From the NCBI RefSeq assembly GCF_021044565.1, contig NZ_CP087997.1, positions 2,046,001 to 2,110,000 on the forward strand: a stretch of 64,000 nucleotides of DNA, read 5' to 3'. The first letter of the stretch is position 1. The number at the start of each line of letters is the position of its first letter. Below, in pieces: positions 50,321 to 58,785 of this stretch. A program made the translations under genes and the position numbers. The DNA is from Subtercola endophyticus (GTDB taxonomy: Bacteria; Actinomycetota; Actinomycetes; Actinomycetales; Microbacteriaceae). The notes under the pieces were generated by a model that was not told where the DNA came from, did no database searches, and was given only the letters and a program-made list of their open reading frames with translations.

Positions 50321-51457
50321 ATGCAGATCTCTTTTGCCGAATCGGAACGGTCCACTCTCGGCATCGAGTGGGAGATCGCACTCGTCGACCAGCAGACCGG
50401 CGACCTGGTCTCGGTGGCCGGCGAGGTGCTCGATGCGCTTCGCCAAGAAGACGGCTCCGAGCATCCGCAGATCACCGGCGAATTGTTGCTCAACACCGTC
50501 GAGTTGGTCACGAAGGTGCACCACCGAGTTGAGGATGCCGTCGCCGACCTCTTGGCCCAGCTCGACGAGGTGCGCGCCATCACCGATCCGCTCGACGTCG
50601 AGCTGATGTGCGCCGGAACCCACCCCTTCGCCCAGTGGTTCGACCAGCAGGTCACCGACAAGGAGCGCTACCACAAGCTCGTCGACCGCACCCAATGGTG
50701 GGGGCGCAACATGCTCATCTGGGGCATTCACGTGCATGTGGGCATCGAGTCGGTCGACAAGGTGCTTCCGCTGCTCGACGGGTTGCTCACCTACTACCCG
50801 CACCTGCAGGCGCTGAGCGCGTCGAGCCCGTTCTGGGGCGGAGTCAACACGGGGTATGCGTCGAACCGGGCGCTGATGTTCCAGCAGCTGCCCACGGCGG
50901 GGTTGCCGTACCAGTTCTCTGAGTGGAGCGAGTACGAGAAGTACGTGGCCGACATGACCACGACGGGCATCATCGACGACTACACCGAAGTACGGTGGGA
51001 CATCCGCCCCTCGCCGAAGTGGGGCACGGTAGAGATGCGCGCGTGCGACGGGCTGTCGAGCCCGCAGGAGATCGGGGCTGTGGCCGCGCTCATCCAGTGC
51101 CTCGTCGAGCACATGTCGTCGGAGCTCGACGCGGGGCGTTCACTCGTCACTTTGCAGCCGTGGTTCGCGCGCGAGAACAAGTGGCGGGCGGCCAGGTACG
51201 GGCTCGACGCCGAGATCATCCTCAACTCCGCCGGCGACGAGCGGCTGGTGACCGACGAGATCCGCGATCTGCTGGTGCTGCTCGCGCCCGTCGCTTCGCG
51301 CCTCGGATGCTCGGCGGAACTCGCCCAGATCAACCTCATTCTCGAGCACGGCGCCAGCTATCAGCGCCAACTGCGCGTCGCGGCCGAGAACGGCGGCAGC
51401 CTGCACGCGGTGGTGTCGTCACTCACCCACGAACTCCGCCACGGCCTGGCGGGCTGA
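50321..51457 (+). CDS. Carboxylate-amine ligase, YbdK/GCS2 family
   Basis: A 378-aa enzyme of the glutamate-cysteine ligase type 2 family (PF04107). Landmarks: STLGIEWEIALVD at the N-terminus (substrate and metal-binding Glu), ELLLNTVELVT, GIHVHVGIES, MFQQLPTAGLPYQF, DIRPSPKWGTVEMRACD and ARENKWRAARYGLDA. In E. coli the homologue has weak gamma-glutamylcysteine ligase activity. In Actinobacteria, which use mycothiol, the physiological substrate is unclear. It is a single gene divergent from rpsP. Confidence 0.9.
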   Translation: MQISFAESERSTLGIEWEIALVDQQTGDLVSVAGEVLDALRQEDGSEHPQITGELLLNTVELVTKVHHRVEDAVADLLAQLDEVRAITDPLDVELMCAGTHPFAQWFDQQVTDKERYHKLVDRTQWWGRNMLIWGIHVHVGIESVDKVLPLLDGLLTYYPHLQALSASSPFWGGVNTGYASNRALMFQQLPTAGLPYQFSEWSEYEKYVADMTTTGIIDDYTEVRWDIRPSPKWGTVEMRACDGLSSPQEIGAVAALIQCLVEHMSSELDAGRSLVTLQPWFARENKWRAARYGLDAEIILNSAGDERLVTDEIRDLLVLLAPVASRLGCSAELAQINLILEHGASYQRQLRVAAENGGSLHAVVSSLTHELRHGLAG

Positions 51458-51506
51458 CGCGCTGGCCCACCGCGCGCAGCATGCAGGTGAGGCCGCTCGC
51501 AGCTAG

Positions 51507-51569
51507 TGAGGCCGATGGGCCGCTAGTGAGGCCGACGTGACGACCTCAGCAGGGCTACAACGACCTCAC
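51507..51569. repeat. Nested inverted repeat between convergent genes, copy B
   Basis: TGAGGCCG arms at 51507 and 51527 are followed by CGACCTCA at 51541 and 51561. The spacing (20, 14, 20 nt) equals that of copy A at 9776-9838, and 42 of 63 bases match. A third TGAGGCCG lies at 51488. It occupies the gap between the convergent YbdK and LLM-oxidoreductase genes; no T-tract is present. Confidence 0.85.
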
Positions 51570-51654
51570 GTCTCAGCCCCTGGTGGTCGGCGGGAGGGCA
51601 GGCTGGCGCGGGCGCGGTGCAGGCCGAAGCGCATCGACTGGCACGATCAATGCC

Positions 51655-52476
51655 TCAGCGGGCGTTGACCTCGTCGCGCCAAGCGAGCAGGTCGATGACC
51701 GGAGACGGGTCGAGGTCGGGGCCCGTGATCCCGAGGGTGAAGAGCGTCGCGCCCAGGCCGAGCTGTTGCTCGAGGTCGCTCGGGTCGAGTGAGCCCGGGG
51801 TGTGCGGCCGAGTGCCGGTCGAGATCTCGATGTCGCCGAAGTCGCGGCCGACCGCCTCGCAGTGCCCGCGCAGAATGCCGAGCTTGCGCTCGAGCGTCTC
51901 GGTGTCGGCGAAGCTGTGCCAGATGTCGGCGTGCTGAGCCACGATCCGCAGCGTCTTCTTCTCTCCCCCACCGCCGATGAGCACGGGGATCTTGCGCGTG
52001 GGAGCCGGGTTCAGCTTGGCCCAGCGCGACTCGATGCGCGGCAGAGCTTCGGAGAGGGCATCCAGTCGCTGACCGGCGGTACCGAACTCGTAGCCGTATT
52101 CGTCGTAGTCGCGCTCGAACCAGCCCGATCCGATGCCGAAGATGAGCCGGCCTTCGGCACCGTTCTTCGCGCTGATGTGGTCGACGGTGCGCGCCATGTC
52201 GGCGAGCAGGTCGGGGTTACGGTAGCTGTTGCAGGTGACGAGCGGGCCGAACTGGATGCTCGTGGTCTGCTCGGCCCAGGCCGCCAACATGCTCCAGCCT
52301 TCGAAGTGCAGGCCGTCGGGCTCACCGCTGAGCGGATAGAAGTGGTCCCAGTTGAAGACGACGTCGACGCCGAGCTCTTCGAGCTTAGTGACCGTGTCGC
52401 GGATTTCGGTGTAGGTGGAGTGCTGGGGAGCGACTTGCACTCCGATTCGTACGGGGCGCGTGGCTTCAGAGGTCAT
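51655..52476 (-). CDS. LLM-class (luciferase-like) F420-dependent oxidoreductase
   Basis: A 273-aa TIM-barrel protein of the luciferase-like monooxygenase superfamily, subgroup with F420-type relatives. It shows VRIGVQVAPQH, VFNWDHFYPLSGEP, LGPLVTCNSYRNPDLLADMARTVDHIS-like stretch, GRLIFGIGSGWFERDYDEYGYEF and IPVLIGGGGEKKTLRIVAQHAD. These are the marks of F420-binding members common in Actinobacteria. FMN use cannot be excluded. The substrate is unknown. It sits between rpsP/ybdK and ffh as an insertion in the core order. Confidence 0.88.
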   Translation of the reverse strand: MTSEATRPVRIGVQVAPQHSTYTEIRDTVTKLEELGVDVVFNWDHFYPLSGEPDGLHFEGWSMLAAWAEQTTSIQFGPLVTCNSYRNPDLLADMARTVDHISAKNGAEGRLIFGIGSGWFERDYDEYGYEFGTAGQRLDALSEALPRIESRWAKLNPAPTRKIPVLIGGGGEKKTLRIVAQHADIWHSFADTETLERKLGILRGHCEAVGRDFGDIEISTGTRPHTPGSLDPSDLEQQLGLGATLFTLGITGPDLDPSPVIDLLAWRDEVNAR

Positions 52477-52651
52477 ACTCCGAGCCTATTCCTGCTTACG
52501 AGCACCGCATGCCGCGGCCTGCGCCTGCCGCAACCGCCGCCCGCACATCCGCCGCCCGCACTCACGCGTCACTTTTGACCGCAAAGCATCAGGATTGGTG
52601 GCAGAAATCGACGCGCGAAAGAGACTAGGGTGCAGCAGAGTCGCTGTCAGC

Positions 52652-54238
52652 CTAGCGACGCAAGAACTTCTGCAAGGTCTCGAGTTCTTGCTCGCTCGGG
52701 GCACCCTCAGGCAGGCCCGCGCGGCCGCCGAGGCCGAAACCCGAGCCCTTCGGTGCGGTCTCGGCCGAACCAGCACCGACCTTCTCGCCCGACGCCAGCG
52801 CCGCGTTCTCGACGGCACGCTTCGCCGGGTTGCCCGACTTCGAGCCCTTCTTCTTCGCCGGCAGCTGCTTGCCGCGACCGCCACCGAAACCGGCGCCGGG
52901 AACCGGCCCCATGCCCGGGATGTTCGGCACCCCGCCGCGCGCGACGGTCTTCATCATCTTGGCGGCCTGCTCGAAGCGCTGCACGAGCTGGTTCACATCG
53001 GTCACGGTCATGCCCGAACCGCGCGCGATGCGCACGCGACGCGAGCCGTTCAGCAACTTGGGATTCTGGCGCTCGGCCTTCGTCATCGACTGGATGATGG
53101 CCTCGGTGCGCACGATCTCACGCTCGTCGAAGTTGTTGAGCTGCTCTTTCATGGCGCCCATGCCGGGCAGCATGCCGATCATCTTCTTGATCGACCCCGC
53201 GCCACGCAACTGCTGCATCTGCCCGAGAAAGTCTTCGAGGGTGAACGTGTCGGTGCGGAACTTCTCCGCGACCTTCGCGGCTTCTTCTTCGTCGAAGGCG
53301 CCCTGCGCCTGCTCGATGAGCGTGAGAATGTCGCCCAGGTCGAGAATGCGCGACGCCATGCGGTCGGGGTAGAACGGCTCGAAGTCGTCGAGGGACTCCC
53401 CCGTCGAGGCGAAGATGATGGGGCGGCCGGTCACCGACGCGACAGAGAGCGCGGCACCGCCTCGCGCGTCACCGTCGAGCTTGGTGAGCACAACACCCGT
53501 GAAGTCGACGCCCTCTTGGAACGCCTTGGCCGTAGCAACCGCGTCTTGACCGATCATGGCGTCGATGACGAACAGCACCTCGTCGGGCTGCACCGCCTTA
53601 CGGATGTCTGCGGCCTGCTTCATCATGTCGGCATCGACACCGAGACGACCGGCGGTGTCGACGATGACCACGTCGTACTGCTTGTCGATGGCCCACTTGA
53701 TCGAGTCTTTGGCGACCTTGACGGGGTTTCCGACGCCGTTGCCGGGCTCGGGCGCGTACACCGCGACACCGGCCTGGCCGCCGACGACCTGCAGTTGCTG
53801 CACGGCGTTCGGGCGCTGCAGGTCGGCCGCGACGAGCAGCGGGGTGTGGTTGTCTTTGGCGAGCCACTTCGCGAGCTTGCCGGCGAGCGTCGTCTTACCG
53901 GCACCCTGCAGACCCGCGAGCATGATGATGGTCGGCGGCTTCTTGGCGAAGTTGATGCGCCGCGCCTCGCCGCCCAGAATGGCGATCAGCTCTTCGTTGA
54001 CGATCTGCACGACCTGCTGCGCCGGGTTCAGCGCCTTGTTGACCTCGTCGCCCAGGGCACGCTCGCGCACCTTGCCGGTGAAGTCTTTGACGACGTCGAG
54101 CGCGACGTCGGCGTCGAGCAGCGCACGACGGATCTCGCGCACAGTACCGTCGACGTCTGCGGGGCTGAGCTTGCCCTTGGTGCGCAGGTTTCTGAAGGTA
54201 TCGGCGAGGCGGTCAGAGAGGTTTCCAAAAGTGGCCAT
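52652..54238 (-). CDS. ffh: Signal recognition particle protein Ffh
   Basis: GTPase of the SRP that targets nascent membrane proteins to FtsY. The 528-aa product has the N domain (1-90), G domain with LQGAGKTTLAGKLAKWL, DTAGRLGVDADMM and TKLDGDARGGAALS, and the Met-rich M domain (KMIGMLPGMGAMK, LLNGSRRVRIARGSGMTVTDVNQLVQRF). A Gly/Lys/Ala-rich tail (about 455-505) precedes the last conserved residues. The genes for FtsY and SMC lie upstream on the same strand in the typical order. Confidence 0.96.
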   Translation of the reverse strand: MATFGNLSDRLADTFRNLRTKGKLSPADVDGTVREIRRALLDADVALDVVKDFTGKVRERALGDEVNKALNPAQQVVQIVNEELIAILGGEARRINFAKKPPTIIMLAGLQGAGKTTLAGKLAKWLAKDNHTPLLVAADLQRPNAVQQLQVVGGQAGVAVYAPEPGNGVGNPVKVAKDSIKWAIDKQYDVVIVDTAGRLGVDADMMKQAADIRKAVQPDEVLFVIDAMIGQDAVATAKAFQEGVDFTGVVLTKLDGDARGGAALSVASVTGRPIIFASTGESLDDFEPFYPDRMASRILDLGDILTLIEQAQGAFDEEEAAKVAEKFRTDTFTLEDFLGQMQQLRGAGSIKKMIGMLPGMGAMKEQLNNFDEREIVRTEAIIQSMTKAERQNPKLLNGSRRVRIARGSGMTVTDVNQLVQRFEQAAKMMKTVARGGVPNIPGMGPVPGAGFGGGRGKQLPAKKKGSKSGNPAKRAVENAALASGEKVGAGSAETAPKGSGFGLGGRAGLPEGAPSEQELETLQKFLRR

Positions 54239-54333
54239 GGTGCAACAATCTTAACCGCTCCCGCCGAGCACATGCTGCGAGCGACGGCGTGTACGCGAAC
54301 GCCGCTGGCGAACGGATGCCCGGCAGAGGCAGC

Positions 54334-54861
54334 TCAGCGCAGAATCTCCACCAGCATGACCCACGCGTTCACGACCGCACCGATGATCACGAACAAAATG
54401 CCCGCTGCAATCCACGACAACCCGGCGGCCAGGCCCCCACCCACAACCAACAGCACACCGCCCACGACGAACGGGACGACCTGCAGCACGCTCATCGCGC
54501 CGTTCACGACGAGGTTGCTGAGCGGCCTTCGGTACCCTCCGGCGTCGGGGTGTGTGCTCTCTTGCGTCAGGCGAACTGTGGAGTCGACGGCGAAGGCCAG
54601 CGCGATGAGTCCGAAGACGAGTGACTCGAGCCCGAGCATCCATTCGGCCTGAATGGGAATGAGGGCCCCGATCGACACGACGACCACCAACACTAAGGCG
54701 GCGATCGACGACCCCGCCCGCGAGGGCATCGATGTCGTGGCCAGAATCTGCTTGATGTTGACCGACATCGACACGATGATCAGACCTGCCAGCGCAGCGG
54801 CCGCTCCTGCCGAGGCGACGAACAAGTCGTGCCACGCCTCCAGCTCCACCGTTGCCCCCAT
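54334..54861 (-). CDS. Membrane protein of unknown function (about 5 TM)
   Basis: A 175-aa integral membrane protein starting MGATVELEAWHDLFVASAGAAAALAGLI at ATG 54861. Helices lie at about 14-33, 46-66, 71-89, 115-133 and 140-163. The GAAAALAGLIIVSMSVNI pattern of helix 1 is common in small actinobacterial membrane proteins without assigned function. An in-frame extension upstream would overlap ftsY and is not favoured. It lies between ftsY (25 bp away) and ffh (95 bp away) on the same strand, possibly co-transcribed with them. Confidence 0.78.
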   Translation of the reverse strand: MGATVELEAWHDLFVASAGAAAALAGLIIVSMSVNIKQILATTSMPSRAGSSIAALVLVVVVSIGALIPIQAEWMLGLESLVFGLIALAFAVDSTVRLTQESTHPDAGGYRRPLSNLVVNGAMSVLQVVPFVVGGVLLVVGGGLAAGLSWIAAGILFVIIGAVVNAWVMLVEILR

Positions 54862-54886
54862 GTTCGCCCCCGCGGATTCGCCCGGC

Positions 54887-55762
54887 TCAGCCGATGAGGT
54901 TCTGCACGAACACGTGCGGGGTGAACCCGGTGAGGTCGTTGATGCCCTCACCCTGGCCGATGAGTTTGATGGGGATGCCCGTCTTCTCTTGCACCGCGAG
55001 CACGAACCCGGCCTTCGCCGACCCGTCGAGCTTCGTGAGCACGAGCCCGGTCACGCCGGCGTGCTGGATGAACGCCTCCGCCTGCGCCAACCCGTTCTGC
55101 CCTGTCGTGGCATCGAGCACGAGCAGCACCTCGGAGACCGGCGCCTGCTTCTCGATGACGCGGCGGATCTTGGTGAGCTCGTCCATCAGCCCGCCCTTGG
55201 TCTGCAGCCGGCCGGCGGTGTCGATGATGACGATCTCGATGCCGTTCTTCTGCGCGTACTCGATGGTCTGGTAGGCGACGGATGCCGGGTCTTGACCCTC
55301 GTGCTGCGGGCGCACAATGTGCGCGCCGGCCCGCTCGGCCCACGTGGCGACCTGCTCGACGGCTGCGGCCCGGAACGTGTCGGCCGCGCCGACCACGACG
55401 CTGCGGTTGTAGTTGCGCAAGAACTTCGCGAACTTTCCGATGGTCGTCGTTTTGCCCACGCCGTTCACCCCGACGACCAGCACGACGGCGGGCCGCTCGG
55501 TGAGCTTCAGGGTCGAGTCGAGCTTGGAGAACCGCTCTTCGAGGGTCTCGCGCAGCATCCGCTGCAGGTCTTTGGGGTCTGTGGTGTTGTAGCGGGCGAC
55601 CTTGGCGCGCAAGTCGTCGACGATCTCGTCGGTCACGTCGATGCCGAAGTCGCCCGTGATCAGGGCCGTCTCGAGGTCGTCCCACGTGTCTTGGTCGATG
55701 AGGCGCTTCGAGAACATGCCCCGCAGGGCACCCGAAAGCGACCAGGGGGTGCGTTCAGCCAT
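54887..55762 (-). CDS. ftsY: SRP receptor FtsY
   Basis: Membrane-associated GTPase that receives SRP-ribosome complexes. The 291-aa product is the minimal NG form. It lacks the long acidic A domain and begins MAERTPWSLSGALRGMF. G motifs are VVGVNGVGKTTTIGKFAK, GAADTFRAAAVEQ, IIDTAGRLQTKGGLM and LTKLDGSAKAGF, ending in IGQGEGINDLTGFTPHVFVQNL. The short hydrophobic/amphipathic N-terminus probably mediates membrane contact. Confidence 0.96.
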   Translation of the reverse strand: MAERTPWSLSGALRGMFSKRLIDQDTWDDLETALITGDFGIDVTDEIVDDLRAKVARYNTTDPKDLQRMLRETLEERFSKLDSTLKLTERPAVVLVVGVNGVGKTTTIGKFAKFLRNYNRSVVVGAADTFRAAAVEQVATWAERAGAHIVRPQHEGQDPASVAYQTIEYAQKNGIEIVIIDTAGRLQTKGGLMDELTKIRRVIEKQAPVSEVLLVLDATTGQNGLAQAEAFIQHAGVTGLVLTKLDGSAKAGFVLAVQEKTGIPIKLIGQGEGINDLTGFTPHVFVQNLIG

Positions 55763-55824
55763 GGCTCCAGCTTAGGCGCACGCACCCCACAGGCCGCGGA
55801 TGTTCGCCCCGGGCAGCCGGCAGC

Positions 55825-56826
55825 TCAGACCGCCTGCGCGAAACCGAGCTGGGCGTTGGCCAGCTGCGCCTCGGCGAGTGCCTCGAGGCCCTCGGGGATG
55901 GCCCAGCCCTTGCGGTGCATCGACTGCGCCCAGAGGCGGCCGGCGCGGTACGACGAGCGCACGAGCGGGCCGGCGAGCACGCCCAAGAAGCCGATCTCTT
56001 CGGCCTCTTCTTTGATTTCGACGAACTCTTCGGGCTTCACCCAGCGGTCGACCGGCAGGTGCCGCGGCGACGGGCGCAGGTACTGCGTCACCGTGATGAT
56101 GTCGGTTCCCGCGTCGTGCAGGTCGTGCAGCGCCTGACTGATCTCTTCGCGGGTCTCCCCCATGCCGAGAATCAGGTTCGACTTCGTGACCAGCTGGGCC
56201 GCACGGGCCTGTGTGATGACGTCGAGCGAGCGCTCGTACCGAAAGGCGGGGCGGATGCGCTTGAAGATACGCGGCACGGTCTCGACGTTGTGCGCGAACA
56301 CCTCGGGGCGCGACGAGAACACCTCGGCGAGCAGGTCGGGATTGCCCGAGAAGTCGGTCGCGAGAATCTCGACCCCGGTGCCCGGGTTCTGCTGATGGAT
56401 CTGCCGCACGGTCTCGGCGTGCAGCCAGGCCCCCTCGTCGGGCAGGTCGTCGCGGGCGACTCCGGTCACGGTGGCGTAACGCAGGCGCATCTGGGTCACC
56501 GATTCGGCGACGCGGCGCGGTTCGTCGCGATCGTAATCAGCGGGCTTTCCGGTGTCGATCTGGCAGAAGTCGCAGCGGCGCGTGCACTGCGAGCCGCCGA
56601 TGAGAAAGGTCGCTTCACGGTCTTCCCAGCACTCGAAGATGTTCGGGCATCCGGCCTCTTGGCACACCGTGTGCAGGTCTTCGCTCTTCACGAGCTCTTG
56701 CAGCTGACGGTATTCGGGGCCGAAGCGGGCCTTGGTCTTGATCCACTCGGGCTTCTTCTCGATGGGCGTCTCGGCGTTGCGCACTTCGAGGCGCAGCAGT
56801 TTGCGGCCCTCTACAGGCGCGCTCAC
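55825..56826 (-). CDS. lipA: Lipoyl synthase
   Basis: Radical-SAM enzyme that inserts two sulfurs into protein-bound octanoyl groups. The 333-aa product has the auxiliary cluster motif [12 protein letters not shown], the radical SAM motif CTRRCDFC and the C-terminal RSSYRAG loop whose Ser ligates the auxiliary cluster. The GTG start at 56826 overlaps the lipB stop (GTGA), so the two lipoate genes are coupled. Confidence 0.96.
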   Translation of the reverse strand: MSAPVEGRKLLRLEVRNAETPIEKKPEWIKTKARFGPEYRQLQELVKSEDLHTVCQEAGCPNIFECWEDREATFLIGGSQCTRRCDFCQIDTGKPADYDRDEPRRVAESVTQMRLRYATVTGVARDDLPDEGAWLHAETVRQIHQQNPGTGVEILATDFSGNPDLLAEVFSSRPEVFAHNVETVPRIFKRIRPAFRYERSLDVITQARAAQLVTKSNLILGMGETREEISQALHDLHDAGTDIITVTQYLRPSPRHLPVDRWVKPEEFVEIKEEAEEIGFLGVLAGPLVRSSYRAGRLWAQSMHRKGWAIPEGLEALAEAQLANAQLGFAQAV

Positions 56827-57542
56827 GCGTTGACTCCGGCACGGGCATCCTGCGCCGCGGGCACCGGATGCCCGGGGCTGGGCGCCTCCCGAACCGGCGA
56901 GCCCTCCGCGGCGAACGCCGCGTACAGGTGCCGTTGCACGGAGTCGATCACGTCGGCGGGGTCGACCGTGCGGCCGAGCACGTCGGTGATCGTGGTCACG
57001 CCGGCGTCGCGGATTCCGCACGCCACGATGTGCGCGTACGGCTCGAGGCTGTTGCTGCAATTGAGCGCGAAGCCGTGCGAGGTGACCCCGTCGGCGACCC
57101 GGATTCCGATGGCGGCGATCTTGGCGTCTTTGGCGAACGGACCCTCGCCGATCTGCACCCAGACGCCCGAGCGTCCCTCGACGCGCCGACCGGTGACACC
57201 CGCCTCGGCGAGCACCGCGATGAGCACGGATTCGAGCGTGCGAACGTAGGCGACGACATCCATCGGCTCGCGCAGGCGCACGATGGGATACCCGACCAGC
57301 TGCCCCGGGCCGTGCCAGGTGAGCTTGCCGCCGCGATCGACCTCGATCACCGTCGAGCCGTCGGTGGGGCGCTCGGAGTCGTCGGTGCGTCGGCCGGCGG
57401 TGTAGACGGCGTCGTGTTCGAGCAGAATCACGACGTTCTCGGCACCCTCGCATACCGCCTTGCGCCTCGTGCGCTGCAGCACCAGGCCCTCTTCGTAGGG
57501 AACGGTTCGGCTACCGACGTCTGCGACGAAAAATTCGACCAT
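56823..57542 (-). CDS. lipB: Octanoyl-ACP:protein N-octanoyltransferase LipB
   Basis: Transfers octanoyl from ACP to lipoyl domains, the first step of lipoate biosynthesis. The 239-aa product has [39 protein letters not shown] (catalytic Lys region upstream of IAAIG) and the active-site Cys in [12 protein letters not shown]. The start is ATG 57542 ([10 protein letters not shown]). There is no Shine-Dalgarno sequence, but a TATAGT box ends 7 nt upstream, so the mRNA may be leaderless. A GTG nine bases upstream is an alternative. Confidence 0.95.
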   Translation of the reverse strand: MVEFFVADVGSRTVPYEEGLVLQRTRRKAVCEGAENVVILLEHDAVYTAGRRTDDSERPTDGSTVIEVDRGGKLTWHGPGQLVGYPIVRLREPMDVVAYVRTLESVLIAVLAEAGVTGRRVEGRSGVWVQIGEGPFAKDAKIAAIGIRVADGVTSHGFALNCSNSLEPYAHIVACGIRDAGVTTITDVLGRTVDPADVIDSVQRHLYAAFAAEGSPVREAPSPGHPVPAAQDARAGVNA

Positions 57543-57545
57543 GGC

Positions 57546-57567
57546 GTCCACTATACATTTTGTGGAC
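57546..57567 (-). promoter_or_regulatory. lipB promoter box inside a palindrome
   Basis: TATAGT on the minus strand (57550-57555) lies 7 nt before the lipB ATG. It overlaps the left arm of the inverted repeat GTCCAC-N10-GTGGAC (57546-57551 and 57562-57567). A protein bound there would block the -10 region. No good -35 is visible. Confidence 0.5.
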
Positions 57568-57601
57568 TCAGTCCAGGAATGCGCATCGGCGGGGAACCTC
57601 C

Positions 57602-58042
57602 TCAGTCGTCGACGAGAGTGCCCTCGACCACCGAGCGCAGGCCTTTCAGGGCGAGCATCCAGTTCTCTTCGGAGTGCGCAGCCGCTTCCATGGTGGGATT
57701 CTTGTCTTGGGTGAGGGCGACGCGGGTGCCCTCGGCGACTTTCTCGAGCGAGAACGACACCGTGTGATAGTTCTCGGCAACGTCAGGCTGGCCGGTCATC
57801 GGGCTGAAGTGGGTCATGCTCAGGGCGTGCGGCTCGTCGAACTCGAGAATCGTGCCCTTGTCTTCGTAGTCGGTGCCTTTGAAGGTGCCTTTCCAGGAGA
57901 TCGGATGACCGACCTGCCAATCGGTCACGATCTCGGCGCCGAACATGATCTCGGGATTCGACCCTGTGGCCGTGAGCGTCTGCCACACTTCTTCCGGAGC
58001 CTTTCGGATCAGAATTTCGGCCCGAGAAACGTAGTCAGACAT
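57602..58042 (-). CDS. SRPBCC-fold protein, AHSA1-like
   Basis: A 146-aa START/SRPBCC-fold protein of the AHSA1-like group. It shows the typical N-terminal strand and helix pattern ([18 protein letters not shown]), [21 protein letters not shown] and a C-terminal helix [15 protein letters not shown]. Such proteins bind hydrophobic ligands or act as stress or coactivator-like factors in bacteria; the ligand is unknown. It is followed by lipB 59 bp downstream on the same strand. Confidence 0.85.
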   Translation of the reverse strand: MSDYVSRAEILIRKAPEEVWQTLTATGSNPEIMFGAEIVTDWQVGHPISWKGTFKGTDYEDKGTILEFDEPHALSMTHFSPMTGQPDVAENYHTVSFSLEKVAEGTRVALTQDKNPTMEAAAHSEENWMLALKGLRSVVEGTLVDD

Positions 58043-58182
58043 GAAGACTCCCCTGTCGTTCGTGTGGTGTGCTCATCATTCTGCAACGCACGACGCCGCC
58101 GGTCTACGGTCTGGTTCGTACAGTCGCGACGTGCTACAGGCCGACGTGCCGCTGGCGCAGGCGCTTCGGGCGCAGGCGGTGC

Positions 58183-58231
58183 GTTGCGGGTGCTACGGCC
58201 GCAGATGGTGAGTTGCGGGTGCTACGGCCGC
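58183..58231. repeat. Tandem duplication at the end of the PEBP gene
   Basis: Two identical 20-nt copies (58183-58202 and 58212-58231), spaced by a 29-nt period. The right copy contains the last codons and stop of the PEBP gene; the left copy is a non-coding duplicate of that gene end. A weaker third match lies further left, near 58130-58145. Confidence 0.8.
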
Positions 58232-58785
58232 TCGAACGTCGCCCAGGTGCGTCCGCGGGCGAGGATGAGCCCGTAGGTCGCATTGGTGACCTCGCTGCGC
58301 CCGGCCGAAGCGGGCAGCGGCAGAGACTTCGAGAGCGCAAAAAGCTCGAAGACGTAGCGGTGCGGGCCGTGCGCCTCGATCGGCCGCGGGCCCGCGTAGC
58401 CGTAGCGGTTGAACGAACCCGGGTGCAGCACGATTCCGGTGTTCTCGGCCTCTTCGTTCAGCTCGCCGCGGGCGACGCCGATGCGGCTCGGATCGAGACG
58501 GGCGATCAGGTGGATGACCGGCCTCAGCAGGGGAACATCAGGGTCTTCGATCATCAGCAGCAGCTGCCGCGTGCCCACCGGAACCCCGCTCCATTCCAGC
58601 GCGGGCGAAATGTTGTCGCCGACACCGTCACCGGCGTGGAGGGCCGGAATCGCACCGCCCTCGGCGAAGTCGGGGCTGGTGACACGGATGCTCGTCGGCG
58701 CTTCTGGCGCCAACGTGCCCCAGGCGAGCATGTGCTGCCCGGCATGCACCCGCCGAATCACGCGCCCGGGCTTGGGCAGTTTCAC
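58222..58785 (-). CDS. PEBP (YbhB/YbcL) family protein
   Basis: A 187-aa phosphatidylethanolamine-binding-protein-like product. The ligand-pocket motifs are SPALEWSGVPVGTRQLLLMIEDPDVP (the DPD motif region), the substituted VIHLIARLDPS (family often WHWV) and NRYGYAGPRPIEAHGPHRYVFELFAL (GPxPPxG-HxY type). No signal peptide, so it is probably cytoplasmic. The GTG start at 58785 overlaps the smc stop as GTGA, implying coupled translation with smc. Its function in bacteria is unknown. Confidence 0.87.
   Translation of the reverse strand: MKLPKPGRVIRRVHAGQHMLAWGTLAPEAPTSIRVTSPDFAEGGAIPALHAGDGVGDNISPALEWSGVPVGTRQLLLMIEDPDVPLLRPVIHLIARLDPSRIGVARGELNEEAENTGIVLHPGSFNRYGYAGPRPIEAHGPHRYVFELFALSKSLPLPASAGRSEVTNATYGLILARGRTWATFERP

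Noticed and set aside
52415..54652. 745-codon open frame on the plus strand
   Set aside because: Antisense to ffh and part of the neighbouring genes; His/Arg/Leu-rich composition typical of shadows.
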